From positions 1 through 64,000 of the forward strand of contig CAZUCI010000003.1 in assembly GCA_964619485.1 (NCBI GenBank): 64,000 bases of DNA. The letters run 5' to 3'. Numbering within the stretch: position 1 is the first letter of the stretch; each line of letters starts with the position of its first letter. The position numbers were made by a program, and so were the translations under genes. The notes under the pieces are model-generated. The model saw nothing but the letters and a program-made list of their open reading frames with translations, did not search any database and was not told the DNA's origin. This document shows positions 9,127-16,258 of the stretch, one piece after another. Origin of the DNA: UBA2882 sp964619485. GTDB taxonomy: Bacteria > Bacillota > Clostridia > Lachnospirales > Lachnospiraceae.

Positions 9127-9530
9127 GTGGAGAATTATACGATAAGCGTAATAAACAATATTTAAGCATGTTACCGGTTCCCCTGTTTTGCATTCATGGA
9201 AATCATGAGAAACGTCCGTCTATGATTCCTTCTTATTTTGAGGAGGAGTGGCATGGTGGAATGGTTTACGTGGAAAAAGACTATCCTAATATTTTGTTTG
9301 CAAAGGATGGAGAAATCTATAATCTGGATGATAGGAGGGCAATTGCAATTGGTGATGCTTACAGTGTTGATAAAGATATACGTCTTGCCCATGGTTATGG
9401 ATGGTGGGAGGACGAGCAGTCTTCGACGCAGATACGCCAGTATGTAGAACAACAGTTTGAACAAAACGGATGGAAGATTGATAAGTCTGAAATTTTGTTT
9501 AACAATTACGGCACTTTGCCAGAAAAATAG
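9127..9530 (+). pseudogene. Truncated metallophosphoesterase fused to the CRISPR array
   Basis: The frame contains CIHGNHEKRP, the GNHE motif of calcineurin-like phosphoesterases, then EEWHGGMVY and a WWEDE segment ending EQNGWKIDKSE, as in small phage or bacterial metallophosphoesterases. The N-terminal DxH and GD motifs are missing, and the protein stops just where the C-terminal metal-binding THxP-type region should follow. Both ends are lost, so it should be inactive. An open frame from ATG 8997 reads through both repeats and the spacer into this fragment, but that start lies in the leader and is probably fortuitous. Confidence 0.75.
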
Positions 9531-9593
9531 ATGTCTGTTATTTTTTGTGTACACTTTTAATAACCAGACAAAATTTCCCTCTTTACAAAATGA

Positions 9594-9605
9594 GAACATA
9601 TGTTC
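9594..9605. promoter_or_regulatory. LexA/DinR (SOS) box
   Basis: GAACATATGTTC is a perfect palindrome matching the core of the Gram-positive LexA operator (GAAC-N4-GTTC). TTTACA at 9580-9585 and CATAAT at 9606-9611 could be the -35 and -10, placing the operator inside the promoter of the gene starting at 9633. Confidence 0.78.
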
Positions 9606-9632
9606 CATAATAGCTTATACGAGGTGTTAGTT

Positions 9633-9923
9633 ATGGGTCGTATAAGAGAGCAGGATCGGAGAGTTGATGTGATTTGCCAGCACTGCCGTGATGGGAAGAT
9701 TATTCCCATTAAGCTTCGCGTTACAGACGAGGATGAGCAGCTGCAGACATATATGATTAGAGGATATAAGGACCTTACACAGAGAGGTGATTACACACTG
9801 CCAAGCGGTGTTTCTATGCAGGGGCATATCAATAAGTTTGAGTGCAGGATTGTGGTGTATGGGATGGAAAAAGTGATTCATTTGAACTATAATTCTATTG
9901 ATAACATATGGAGAATTGTCTGA
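9633..9923 (+). CDS. Small SOS-controlled protein of unknown function
   Basis: A 96-residue soluble protein starting MGRIREQDRRVDVICQHC, with an alternation of charged and hydrophobic strands that suggests a small beta-rich fold. It has no membrane segment or catalytic motif that I recognise. GAGGTG at 9621-9626 sets ATG 9633 as the start rather than the upstream ATG 9600. The LexA box 28 bases upstream implies induction by DNA damage. Similar small proteins occur beside Y-family polymerase genes in related clostridia, from memory only; no such polymerase is present here. Confidence 0.7.
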   Translation: MGRIREQDRRVDVICQHCRDGKIIPIKLRVTDEDEQLQTYMIRGYKDLTQRGDYTLPSGVSMQGHINKFECRIVVYGMEKVIHLNYNSIDNIWRIV

Positions 9924-10004
9924 GCGCACAGTGGAGGCAAAAGGGATTGTGAAACGGTGTGGACGTTGATGACAGGTTTACGAGTGGGTCATAGGAGGCA
10001 TGAC

Positions 10005-10583
10005 ATGAAGAGTAATTTGACAAGACAGAAAGCGTTGGAGCTTTTAAAGGAATATAACAAGGAGCCATTTCATATTTTGCATGGTCTGACTGTGGAAGGC
10101 TGCATGCGCTATTTTGCCAAAGAGCTGGGCTATGGTGATGATGAGGATTATTGGGGAATTACAGGGCTTCTTCATGATATTGATTTTGAATTATATCCGG
10201 AGGAACATTGTGTTAAGGCACCGGAGCTTTTAGCAAAAGCAGGTGTGGGAGAGGATATGATTTACAGCATCTGCAGTCATGGCTACGGACTTTGCTGTGA
10301 TGTGGAGCCAAAGCATGAGATGGAAAAGGTGCTTTTTGCAGTGGACGAGCTGACTGGTCTTATTGGAGCCGCAGCCAGAATGCGCCCATCCAAGAGTGTT
10401 ATGGATATGGAAGTCAGCAGCTTAAAGAAAAAGTTCAAGGACAAAAAATTTGCAGCCGGCTGTTCCAGAGATGTCATTCGTCAGGGGGCTGAACGTTTAG
10501 GATGGGAATTGGATACACTTTTTGAAAAGACCATTCTTGCTATGCGTTCCTGTGAAGAGCGTGTAAATAAAGAGATGGAGTAA
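10005..10583 (+). CDS. HD-domain hydrolase (HDIG type)
   Basis: About 192 residues with the HD signature LLHDIDFELYPEEH and a further histidine in SHGYG, as in HDIG metal-dependent phosphohydrolases. AGGAGG at 9993-9998 fixes ATG 10005 (MKSNLTRQKALELL) as the start. The substrate is unknown; related stand-alone HD proteins act on nucleotides or phosphoesters. It stands alone, with a hairpin terminator after it. Confidence 0.82.
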   Translation: MKSNLTRQKALELLKEYNKEPFHILHGLTVEGCMRYFAKELGYGDDEDYWGITGLLHDIDFELYPEEHCVKAPELLAKAGVGEDMIYSICSHGYGLCCDVEPKHEMEKVLFAVDELTGLIGAAARMRPSKSVMDMEVSSLKKKFKDKKFAAGCSRDVIRQGAERLGWELDTLFEKTILAMRSCEERVNKEME

Positions 10584-10587
10584 GTAT

Positions 10588-10630
10588 GGGAGGAGGAAGG
10601 AAACTGTGATTTCCTTCTTCTTTCTTTAAA
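10588..10630 (+). terminator. Terminator after the HD hydrolase
   Basis: The arm GAGGAAGGAAA pairs with TTTCCTTCTTC around the loop CTGTGA and is followed by T-rich sequence (CTTTCTTT). Confidence 0.65.
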
Positions 10631-10791
10631 TAATTCTATAAATAATTTTGCCTTTTCTATTGTCATATTTGCAATACTGATTTAAAATCATTTTTGGACA
10701 TATCTGCTTTATCTAATGTTAACAACATTTCAAGGCGTTCGCCGAATTTTCAAGCAGAGAGCAACTTAATATTTTACAAGAAAGGAAAAGT

Positions 10792-11694
10792 ATGCCTATG
10801 ATGAAGAAAAAAGAAAAAATTTTTTATGAAAAGGAGGTGCAGCGCAAGACAGGAAAATTAAAATACACCCTTACAAATGATTATTTATTTAAAGTGTTTT
10901 TACAACGTAATAAAAAAGCCTTGAAGGGTTTACTATCAGCACTTTTGTGTATGGATGAAAATGAAATTATTTCTGTGGAAATACTTAACCCAATACAGGA
11001 AGGCGAGAGTATTGATGATAAAACGATGATTTTGGATATTAAGTTAGTCTTAAATCAAGACAAAGTAATCAATATTGAGATGCAGGTTCGCAATGATGGG
11101 GATTGGCCAGAGCGCTCTTTGGGGTATTTATGTAGAGCTTTTGATCAATTAAATAAAGGAGATGATTATCTGGATGTTAAGGAAACTATACATATTGGAA
11201 TTTTGGATTTCACACCGAGAGATTTTCCACAAAAACTTTTTTTACAATACTATTTGTCAGAGAAGGAAACACATCATATTTACAGTAGAAAATTTCATTT
11301 GAAAATGCTACAATTGAACCAACTGGGAAACCCATCAGACGAGGAGCAGATGCCAGATATTTATTATTGGGCAGCACTCTTTAAGGAAACAACGTGGGAG
11401 GAGGTTTATATGTTGGCAGAAAGAAATGAAACAATGAAGGAATGCATTGTTACGCTGAAGGAACTGACAGAGGACGAAAAAGAGCAGATGCGAATGGAGG
11501 GTCGTGAACGATATGAGGGAAGGCTGAAAGCAGCTGCAAAGAATGGGGAAATGCGAGGAGAAATGCGCGGAGAAAGTAATTTCGCAGAGTTAGCAAAGCG
11601 ACTTTTAGCAGATAATCGTATAGACGACTTGCAAAAAGCAACAGAGGACGAAAAAATCCGAGAAGAACTTTACAAAGAATGTCAGATTAAATAA
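10792..11694 (+). CDS. Rpn-family PD-(D/E)XK nuclease / putative transposase
   Basis: A 300-residue protein with the N-terminal signature KLKYTLTNDYLFKVFLQRNK, typical of the PDDEXK_2 (Rpn, formerly transposase_31) family. The likely catalytic core is D in MILDIKLV followed by E-x-Q in INIEMQVRN. Rpn proteins are recombination-promoting nucleases; some act in defence. The C-terminal part is charged and contains a short direct repeat (GEMRGEMRGE near residue 260), a variable feature of this family. AAGGAAAAGT precedes ATG 10792. The A+T content is higher than in its neighbours, which fits horizontal mobility. Confidence 0.85.
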   Translation: MPMMKKKEKIFYEKEVQRKTGKLKYTLTNDYLFKVFLQRNKKALKGLLSALLCMDENEIISVEILNPIQEGESIDDKTMILDIKLVLNQDKVINIEMQVRNDGDWPERSLGYLCRAFDQLNKGDDYLDVKETIHIGILDFTPRDFPQKLFLQYYLSEKETHHIYSRKFHLKMLQLNQLGNPSDEEQMPDIYYWAALFKETTWEEVYMLAERNETMKECIVTLKELTEDEKEQMRMEGRERYEGRLKAAAKNGEMRGEMRGESNFAELAKRLLADNRIDDLQKATEDEKIREELYKECQIK

Positions 11695-11728
11695 AATAAT
11701 ATTACAAAAGCGAAAGGAGATTTTTAAA

Positions 11729-12166
11729 ATGGCAGTAGATAACATGGCAATTTACAATAACCTGGAAGAGGAAGTAAACACAGTTTGTGAGGATAAGGGA
11801 TGCGCTGATTGTTCTGGCGTGTGTGTTATGAAATATGCAAAGGATTATATTGATGCCTGCAGGCAGGAAGAGAAACGCGAATTTGCCGGTGGATTTGATG
11901 GAATCCCGACGGAGGATTTTAAACATTATGATCAGGATGTCATCGTGGACAGTATTGCAAAGACACTTGCAATGTGTCATGAATGTGAAACCTATCATAG
12001 TGCTGACTGTGTAATTAATGTGGTAAGAAGCTGTTTTGAGCATACACTTATGGGTGACAAGCTGGATTATCCTGGAAATGCTCTTGGATATTTGATGAAG
12101 CTGCAGGCAGAAACTCCATTAGCTTCTGATATTATGGAGCGCTATAAGGAATATAAGAACAGTTAA
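11729..12166 (+). CDS. Cysteine-rich protein of unknown function
   Basis: A 145-residue soluble protein with eight or more cysteines in two clusters: VCEDKGCADCSGVC in the N-terminal third and MCHECETYHSADC in the middle. The spacing suggests bound zinc or an iron-sulphur cluster, but I do not recognise the family. AAAGGAGA precedes ATG 11729. It follows the Rpn gene by 34 bases and may be cotranscribed with it. A strong terminator lies downstream. Confidence 0.7.
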   Translation: MAVDNMAIYNNLEEEVNTVCEDKGCADCSGVCVMKYAKDYIDACRQEEKREFAGGFDGIPTEDFKHYDQDVIVDSIAKTLAMCHECETYHSADCVINVVRSCFEHTLMGDKLDYPGNALGYLMKLQAETPLASDIMERYKEYKNS

Positions 12167-12198
12167 GATTGTCAGCAGTTTTACATAAGAAATTTGGA

Positions 12199-12229
12199 GA
12201 GAGAATCAGGCAAACCTGGTTCTCTTTTT
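12199..12229 (+). terminator. Rho-independent terminator
   Basis: AGAATCAGG pairs with CCTGGTTCT (one G-T wobble) around CAAA and is followed by CTTTTTC. Confidence 0.85.
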
Positions 12230-12290
12230 CGTTCTTTTTTTACTTAATTTTATATCAAAAATCACTAATTTTTACGATTTGACACAAAAT

Positions 12291-12366
12291 GCCAAGAAAA
12301 CTTTGCAAAACATATTGACAAGTTTACTTGGCGGTAATATACTAACATTTGCAAAGTTAACTTGGC
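12291..12366 (+). promoter_or_regulatory. Promoter with three related operators upstream of the DUF6442-like/XRE pair
   Basis: TTGACA (12315-12320), 17 bases and TATACT (12338-12343) form a near-consensus promoter. Three copies of an AAGTTNACTT-like site surround it: GCCAAGAAAACTTTGC (12291-12306), CAAGTTTACTTGGC (12319-12332, over the spacer) and GCAAAGTTAACTTGGC (12351-12366, just downstream of the start). The outer two are near-perfect inverted copies of each other. The small XRE regulator at 12858 is the obvious candidate to bind them. The 295 bases between genes hold nothing else I can identify. Confidence 0.78.
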
Positions 12367-12461
12367 AATATGAATAAAATAATACAGGAAAAAGCAGATG
12401 TAAGATAACCCAATGTGAAATCGCATCTAATGCGACAAGGTAAAAGGAAAGGAAGATTGTA

Positions 12462-12797
12462 ATGAATAAAGAGGAAATTTTAGCAAAGAGCAGAGAAGAA
12501 AATAAGAACCAGGATATTTATGAGAAGGAAGTATTGAAAGAGGGCGGAAATGCGGGGGCAGTTGCCGCGGGAGTTCTGGCGACAATCTTTTTTATAGTTC
12601 AGATTTTCACTGGTGGCGGTATGAATTATGGCTTATACGCGGTGGTATTCAGCATCCCGGCCGCAGGCTTCGTGGTGAAATATAAGAATTTAAGAAAAAA
12701 GCATGAGCTGTTTGTGGCAGTTTGCTATATCATCATCGTTTTGATGTTTTCCGCAGCACACATTTATAATTTGATTACAGCAAGTACAATTATGTAA
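12462..12797 (+). CDS. Small membrane protein (DUF6442-like)
   Basis: A 111-residue protein with a charged N-terminus (about 30 residues) followed by three membrane helices near residues 30-48, 55-70 and 84-105. It is found beside a 68-residue XRE regulator, a common arrangement in Firmicutes. AAAGGAAAGGAAG precedes ATG 12462. Function unknown. The shared operator region suggests autoregulated expression with the regulator. Confidence 0.7.
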   Translation: MNKEEILAKSREENKNQDIYEKEVLKEGGNAGAVAAGVLATIFFIVQIFTGGGMNYGLYAVVFSIPAAGFVVKYKNLRKKHELFVAVCYIIIVLMFSAAHIYNLITASTIM

Positions 12798-12857
12798 ACC
12801 AAAAGCGAAAAAGAGAACAAGGTTTAAAATTATGAAACCGAAACAGGAAGGCAGGAT

Positions 12858-13064
12858 ATGGAAGATACATTAGAATTAAAAAATCATTTAAAGGAAGCCA
12901 GAAAGGAACAAAATATCTCTCAGGCACAGCTGGCACAGATGGTTGGCGTATCCCGCAATACCATCAGTTCCATTGAAACAGGGCAGTTCAATCCCACAGC
13001 CAAGCTGGCACTGATTCTGTGTATTGCCCTTGATAAGAAATTTGAAGAACTTTTCTATTTTTGA
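12858..13064 (+). CDS. XRE-family transcriptional regulator
   Basis: A 68-residue protein that is essentially one helix-turn-helix domain (LAQMVGVSRNTISSIETGQF). Regulators of this size are usually stand-alone repressors paired with a small membrane protein. It probably binds the three operators upstream of the 12462 gene. GGAAGGCAGG precedes the ATG. Confidence 0.88.
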   Translation: MEDTLELKNHLKEARKEQNISQAQLAQMVGVSRNTISSIETGQFNPTAKLALILCIALDKKFEELFYF

Positions 13065-13133
13065 ATTGTTATTATTGGAAGGATATTTTCGTTACAAGAT
13101 ATTCTCGTTACAAGATATTTTTGTAAAAAAGTG

Positions 13134-13164
13134 TTGACTCTGACGTGACGTCATAGCGTATTGT
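13134..13164 (+). promoter_or_regulatory. MerR-type promoter with 19-bp spacer
   Basis: TTGACT (13134-13139) and TATTGT (13159-13164) are separated by 19 bases, the overlong spacing typical of MerR-activated promoters. The spacer holds a perfect palindrome TGACGTGACGTCA (13141-13153). This indicates autoactivation by the MerR protein encoded just downstream. Two direct copies of TCGTTACAAGATAT lie just upstream, within 13089-13120. Confidence 0.8.
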
Positions 13165-13184
13165 GTTTTTGGGAGGTGGAAAAC

Positions 13185-13922
13185 ATGAAGTATTCCATAA
13201 GTGAAGCAGCAACTTTAATGGGAGTCAGCGTACGGACTCTGCATTATTATGATGAAATCGGCCTGCTGTTACCTTCGTCAGTGGTACCTGAAACCGGTTA
13301 TCGGTATTATGATGAGAAGGCGTTGGAGAAATTGCAGCAGATTCTTTTTTACAAAGAGCTGGATTTTTCCATCAAGGATATTGTGAAGATTATGGATTCC
13401 CCTGACTATCAAAAGGAGGAGGCCATGCAAAACCAGAGGGAACTTTTGAAGATGAAAAAAGAGCGCCTGGAGCGGTTGATAGGACTTTTGGATGCAGGCC
13501 TGAAAGGAGAAAACACAATGAGTATTAAGGAGTTTGACATGACTGAAATTGAGAATGCAAAAGAGAAATATGCAAAAGAAGTACAGGAAAAATGGGGCAG
13601 TACGGATGCTTATATGCAGAGTCAGAAAAAGACAGCCGGTTTCACCAAAGAGGATTGGGCGAAATCACAGGAAAAAGCGAGTCAGATTATGCAGGAATTT
13701 GCAAAACATATTGGTGAGAACCCTGCGTCGGTAGGAGTGCAGAAGCTGGTAGAGGTTTGGCAGAGTTATATTACTGAATTTTATTACGACTGCACCAAAG
13801 AAATTCTGGCTGGACTGGGACAGATGTATGTGGCAGATGAGCGTTTCATGAATAATATGGATCAGCACGGAGCCGGAACAGCAAAGCTTATGAGTGAGGC
13901 CATTGCAATTTACTGTGCATGA
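13185..13922 (+). CDS. MerR regulator with TipAS-type effector domain
   Basis: About 245 residues. Residues 1-70 are a MerR winged helix (YSISEAATLMGVSVRTLHYYDEIGLL), then a coiled coil, then a C-terminal TipAS-like domain (from about residue 125) that in TipA and Mta binds antibiotics or peptides. GGGAGGTGG fixes ATG 13185; the upstream in-frame TTG at 13161 overlaps the -10 and cannot be used. It probably senses a drug-like ligand. No efflux gene follows directly, so its targets besides itself are unknown. Confidence 0.9.
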   Translation: MKYSISEAATLMGVSVRTLHYYDEIGLLLPSSVVPETGYRYYDEKALEKLQQILFYKELDFSIKDIVKIMDSPDYQKEEAMQNQRELLKMKKERLERLIGLLDAGLKGENTMSIKEFDMTEIENAKEKYAKEVQEKWGSTDAYMQSQKKTAGFTKEDWAKSQEKASQIMQEFAKHIGENPASVGVQKLVEVWQSYITEFYYDCTKEILAGLGQMYVADERFMNNMDQHGAGTAKLMSEAIAIYCA

Positions 13923-14017
13923 TAGAGCTTTGGTGTGCAATGAGAAAACACAATGAAATGTCGCAATGAAAAACTGTTAAACTTAAGTTTTTTATTAAAA
14001 TGTGATATGATAGCCAC

Positions 14018-14947
14018 ATGAAAACAAAACTTACAATCAGTAGAAAAATTAAATACAGTATTGCATTTCTGGTATTTCTGATGATTGAAGTCCTAATTGC
14101 ATTATATGTGCACGATGCCATCGTACGCCCTTATGTTGGGGATGTATTGGTGGTTTTTGTGCTTTATTTTTTTGTAGCTGTTTTTATTCCGGATCAAATC
14201 AGTGAAAAGAAGCGGGAGTTGCTGCCATTGTGGATTTTTTTCTTTGCAGCTGCAGTAGAAATTGCCCAGTATTTTCAGATAGTTACGTTGCTTGGATTGG
14301 AGAATAACAGATTCCTTCGTGTTCTGATTGGCTCCGTCTATGATGCAGGAGATGTGATATGTTATGCAGTGGGATGTGTTATGTTAACCTTTGCGCCGGC
14401 TATGAAAGAGAAAAGACGTATTCCGGATGCATTGACAATCAGTCGTATTATTTTATCGGTTCCACTGGTATTGGCAGAGCCTTTTTCTCTCTCATTTTAT
14501 CTGTTGTATTCCTGTTGTGGTATCTCAGACATGCTGGATGGATTTTTTGCAAGAAAGCTACAGGTGGCAGATTTGTGGGGGGCAAGACTGGACAGTGTTT
14601 CAGATTTGATTTTTACTTTGGCAATGTCCGTAGCCTTAGTGCCACGCATTGGCTGGAGCAGTTGGAAAGTCCTGGTTATTATTGTAATCGCAGGAATTAG
14701 AGTAATAAATATGTTCCTTGGTTATGGACGTCTGGGGAAAATCATGCTATTACATACCTATGCCAATAAGCTTACCGGTTTGCTTTTGTTTTTGATTCCG
14801 ATATGGATGCTGATTATTCCGGAAAAAATCTGGTTCGCAGCAATCGGGATTGTGGCGCTCCTGGCGTCAATGGAAGAATTTTGGCTGATTTTTACACAAA
14901 AACCAGAGCACTTAGATGAAAATTGTAAAGGAATATGGTTTACATAA
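14018..14947 (+). CDS. DUF2809 / CDP-alcohol phosphotransferase fusion membrane protein
   Basis: A 309-residue integral membrane protein with two parts. Residues 1-125 resemble DUF2809 (RPYVGDVLVV, E..Q, YDAGDVICYAVGC). Residues 135-300 are a CDP-alcohol phosphatidyltransferase with the full motif Dx2DGx2ARx8Gx3Dx3D: D171, D174-G175, A178-R179, G188, D192, D196. The catalytic half should transfer a phosphatidyl group from a CDP-lipid to an alcohol; the acceptor is unknown. No Shine-Dalgarno is visible, and TATGAT (14006-14011) ends only 6 bases before the ATG, so the mRNA may be leaderless. The GNAT gene follows at 21 bases. Confidence 0.85.
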   Translation: MKTKLTISRKIKYSIAFLVFLMIEVLIALYVHDAIVRPYVGDVLVVFVLYFFVAVFIPDQISEKKRELLPLWIFFFAAAVEIAQYFQIVTLLGLENNRFLRVLIGSVYDAGDVICYAVGCVMLTFAPAMKEKRRIPDALTISRIILSVPLVLAEPFSLSFYLLYSCCGISDMLDGFFARKLQVADLWGARLDSVSDLIFTLAMSVALVPRIGWSSWKVLVIIVIAGIRVINMFLGYGRLGKIMLLHTYANKLTGLLLFLIPIWMLIIPEKIWFAAIGIVALLASMEEFWLIFTQKPEHLDENCKGIWFT

Positions 14948-14968
14948 AGCAAAAAGGAGAATAATCAG

Positions 14969-15499
14969 ATGTTAACACCAATTATAGAGACAGAACGTTT
15001 AAGATTAAGAAGATTTGATGCAGCAGATACCAAAGAGGTATTTGAGTGCTGGCAGAGTGACCATGAGGTTTCCAAATATATGATGTGGGAGAGCAGTGAT
15101 AATATTGCGGATGCGCAGGAGTTTATTGATTATGAGCTTTCCATGTTAGAGGCGGATGACTGGTATCGGTGGTGTATCACAGATAAAAGCAGCGGCACCA
15201 TATTTGGAACCTGTCTTATCTTTTATAATGAAGAGGAAGCCTGTTATGATATTTCCTATAATCTTGGACGTAAATATTGGGGATTGGGTTATATTACGGA
15301 AGCAATGAAGGCTGCAATGGATTTTGCAGTTAAGGAAATCGGGGTAAAAAGGTTTGTGGCTGAACACGCAGTAGAAAATCCTGCATCGGGAAATGTTATC
15401 AAAAAGCTTGGTTTTCAATTTGATCATGAAACAGACTATATATGTGATGGTGGAAGGCTTACAACAACAGGGAAAAAATATTATAAAGTAATAGAGTAA
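14969..15499 (+). CDS. GNAT-family N-acetyltransferase (RimJ/RimL-like)
   Basis: A 176-residue acetyltransferase opening with IIETERLRLRRFDAADTKEVF, as in the RimJ/RimL branch. The acetyl-CoA-binding segment is recognisable at YNLGRKYWGLGYITEAMKA (about residues 92-110), and the motif B region VENPASGNVIKKLGF follows. The substrate is probably a protein N-terminus, amino acid or antibiotic and cannot be told apart here. AAAGGAG precedes ATG 14969; it lies 21 bases after the fusion gene, probably in the same transcript. Confidence 0.88.
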   Translation: MLTPIIETERLRLRRFDAADTKEVFECWQSDHEVSKYMMWESSDNIADAQEFIDYELSMLEADDWYRWCITDKSSGTIFGTCLIFYNEEEACYDISYNLGRKYWGLGYITEAMKAAMDFAVKEIGVKRFVAEHAVENPASGNVIKKLGFQFDHETDYICDGGRLTTTGKKYYKVIE

Positions 15500-15504
15500 T
15501 CTGC

Positions 15505-15570
15505 GCTCAAAAAGCCATATATGAGCATGAACTTTATGAAAAGTTCACAATTTGGATATGCTTTTTTGTT
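15505..15570 (+). terminator. Complex terminator after the GNAT gene
   Basis: AAAGCCATAT and ATATGCTTTTTT form an outer stem around an inner hairpin GAACTTT/AAAGTTC; the 3' arm runs into a T tract. Confidence 0.55.
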
Positions 15571-15597
15571 ATTTTTACACAGAAATTATTTTACCCC

Positions 15598-15627
15598 TTG
15601 ACGGTGGGAATTGGCATGTAGTAAAAT
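15598..15627 (+). promoter_or_regulatory. Promoter of the licT remnant
   Basis: TTGACG (15598-15603), 18 bases and TAAAAT (15622-15627). Transcription would begin near 15634, just upstream of the RAT element. Confidence 0.65.
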
Positions 15628-15651
15628 CTAGCTATAGCAAGAGACAAATAC

Positions 15652-15738
15652 AGGTTGTTACTTTTCGGAAGGCAAAACTGGGTTGTACATCTTATATTGG
15701 TTGAACCAATCGATGAGAGTATGATACCAGCTTTTTTT
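15652..15738 (+). promoter_or_regulatory. Ribonucleic antiterminator (RAT) and overlapping terminator
   Basis: The segment 15652-15681 starts AGGTTGTTACT and contains GGCAAAACTGG, matching the RAT consensus bound by BglG/LicT/SacY antiterminators. It overlaps the 5' arm of a long imperfect hairpin, with CTGG near 15679 pairing to CCAG near 15731 and TTGGTT/AACCAA at the tip. The hairpin is followed by CTTTTTTT. This is the classic switch in which LicT bound to RAT prevents termination. Confidence 0.8.
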
Positions 15739-15774
15739 ATATCTATTTTTAAAAAGTCTATAGGGGAGTTTGAA

Positions 15775-16128
15775 ATGAAGGTTCTGAAAGTAATTAATAA
15801 TAACGTTATAAGCTCTATGGACGAGAGTAATAAAGAAGTAGTGGTCATGGGAAAGGGCATCGGATTTCAGAAAAAGACCGGTGACCAGATAGAGCAGGAG
15901 AAAATTGAGAAGATATTTCATCTTTCTGCGGAAAACAGAACACAATTTGAAATGTTAGTTGCGGATATGCCCTATGACCATATGTATCTTGCAAAAGAAA
16001 TTATTCAGTATGCAAGCCAGAGTCTGAAAACAAAGCTGAATAAAAATATTTATATTACATTGACAGATCATCTGAACTTTGCCATTGAGCGGAAGAAGCA
16101 GGGAAGCGTTATGGATTTATTTTTGTAG
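15775..16128 (+). pseudogene. licT: 5' fragment of a LicT/BglG-family antiterminator
   Basis: Starts MKVLKVINNNVISSMDES with VVMGKGIGFQKKTGD, the RNA-binding CAT domain, which is complete at about residues 1-55. PRD1 begins but stops at about residue 117 (LNFAIERKKQG, then a divergent tail and stop). A full LicT has about 280 residues with two PRDs. The rest is missing and the sequence continues into the end of a family 1 glycosidase in another frame. A protein consisting of an isolated CAT domain could still bind RAT without sugar control. Confidence 0.85.
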
Positions 16129-16229
16129 ATAAGTATGATGACGGAACAGGAACTCTGGCCCGCAGCAGAAAGGATTCCTTCTATTGGTATCAGAAGGTTA
16201 TCTCAACAAACGGAGAGAATCTGGAGTAA
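16113..16229 (+). pseudogene. C-terminal remnant of a GH1 6-phospho-beta-glucosidase
   Basis: Reading from 16113 gives GFIFVDKYDDGTGTL, then a segment with SFYWYQK and NGENLE before the stop at 16227-16229. This matches the conserved end of BglA-type 6-phospho-beta-glucosidases (GFIYVDxDDxGxGTxxR..K.SFxWY...NGE). Only 38 codons remain, with no start of their own. Together with the licT fragment this marks the two ends of a deleted beta-glucoside operon. Confidence 0.8.
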
Positions 16230-16258
16230 TGCCTTAGAGAGACAGAACAGGAGATAAA

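Noticed and set aside
8997..9530. 177-codon frame starting in the CRISPR leader and reading through repeats into the phosphoesterase fragment
   Set aside because: The N-terminus is translated repeat and spacer sequence and no Shine-Dalgarno precedes the ATG; treated as a fusion scar, not a gene.
10792..11694. Rpn-type gene as part of a mobile element carrying the CRISPR locus
   Set aside because: No terminal repeats, target duplications or integrase seen on either side.
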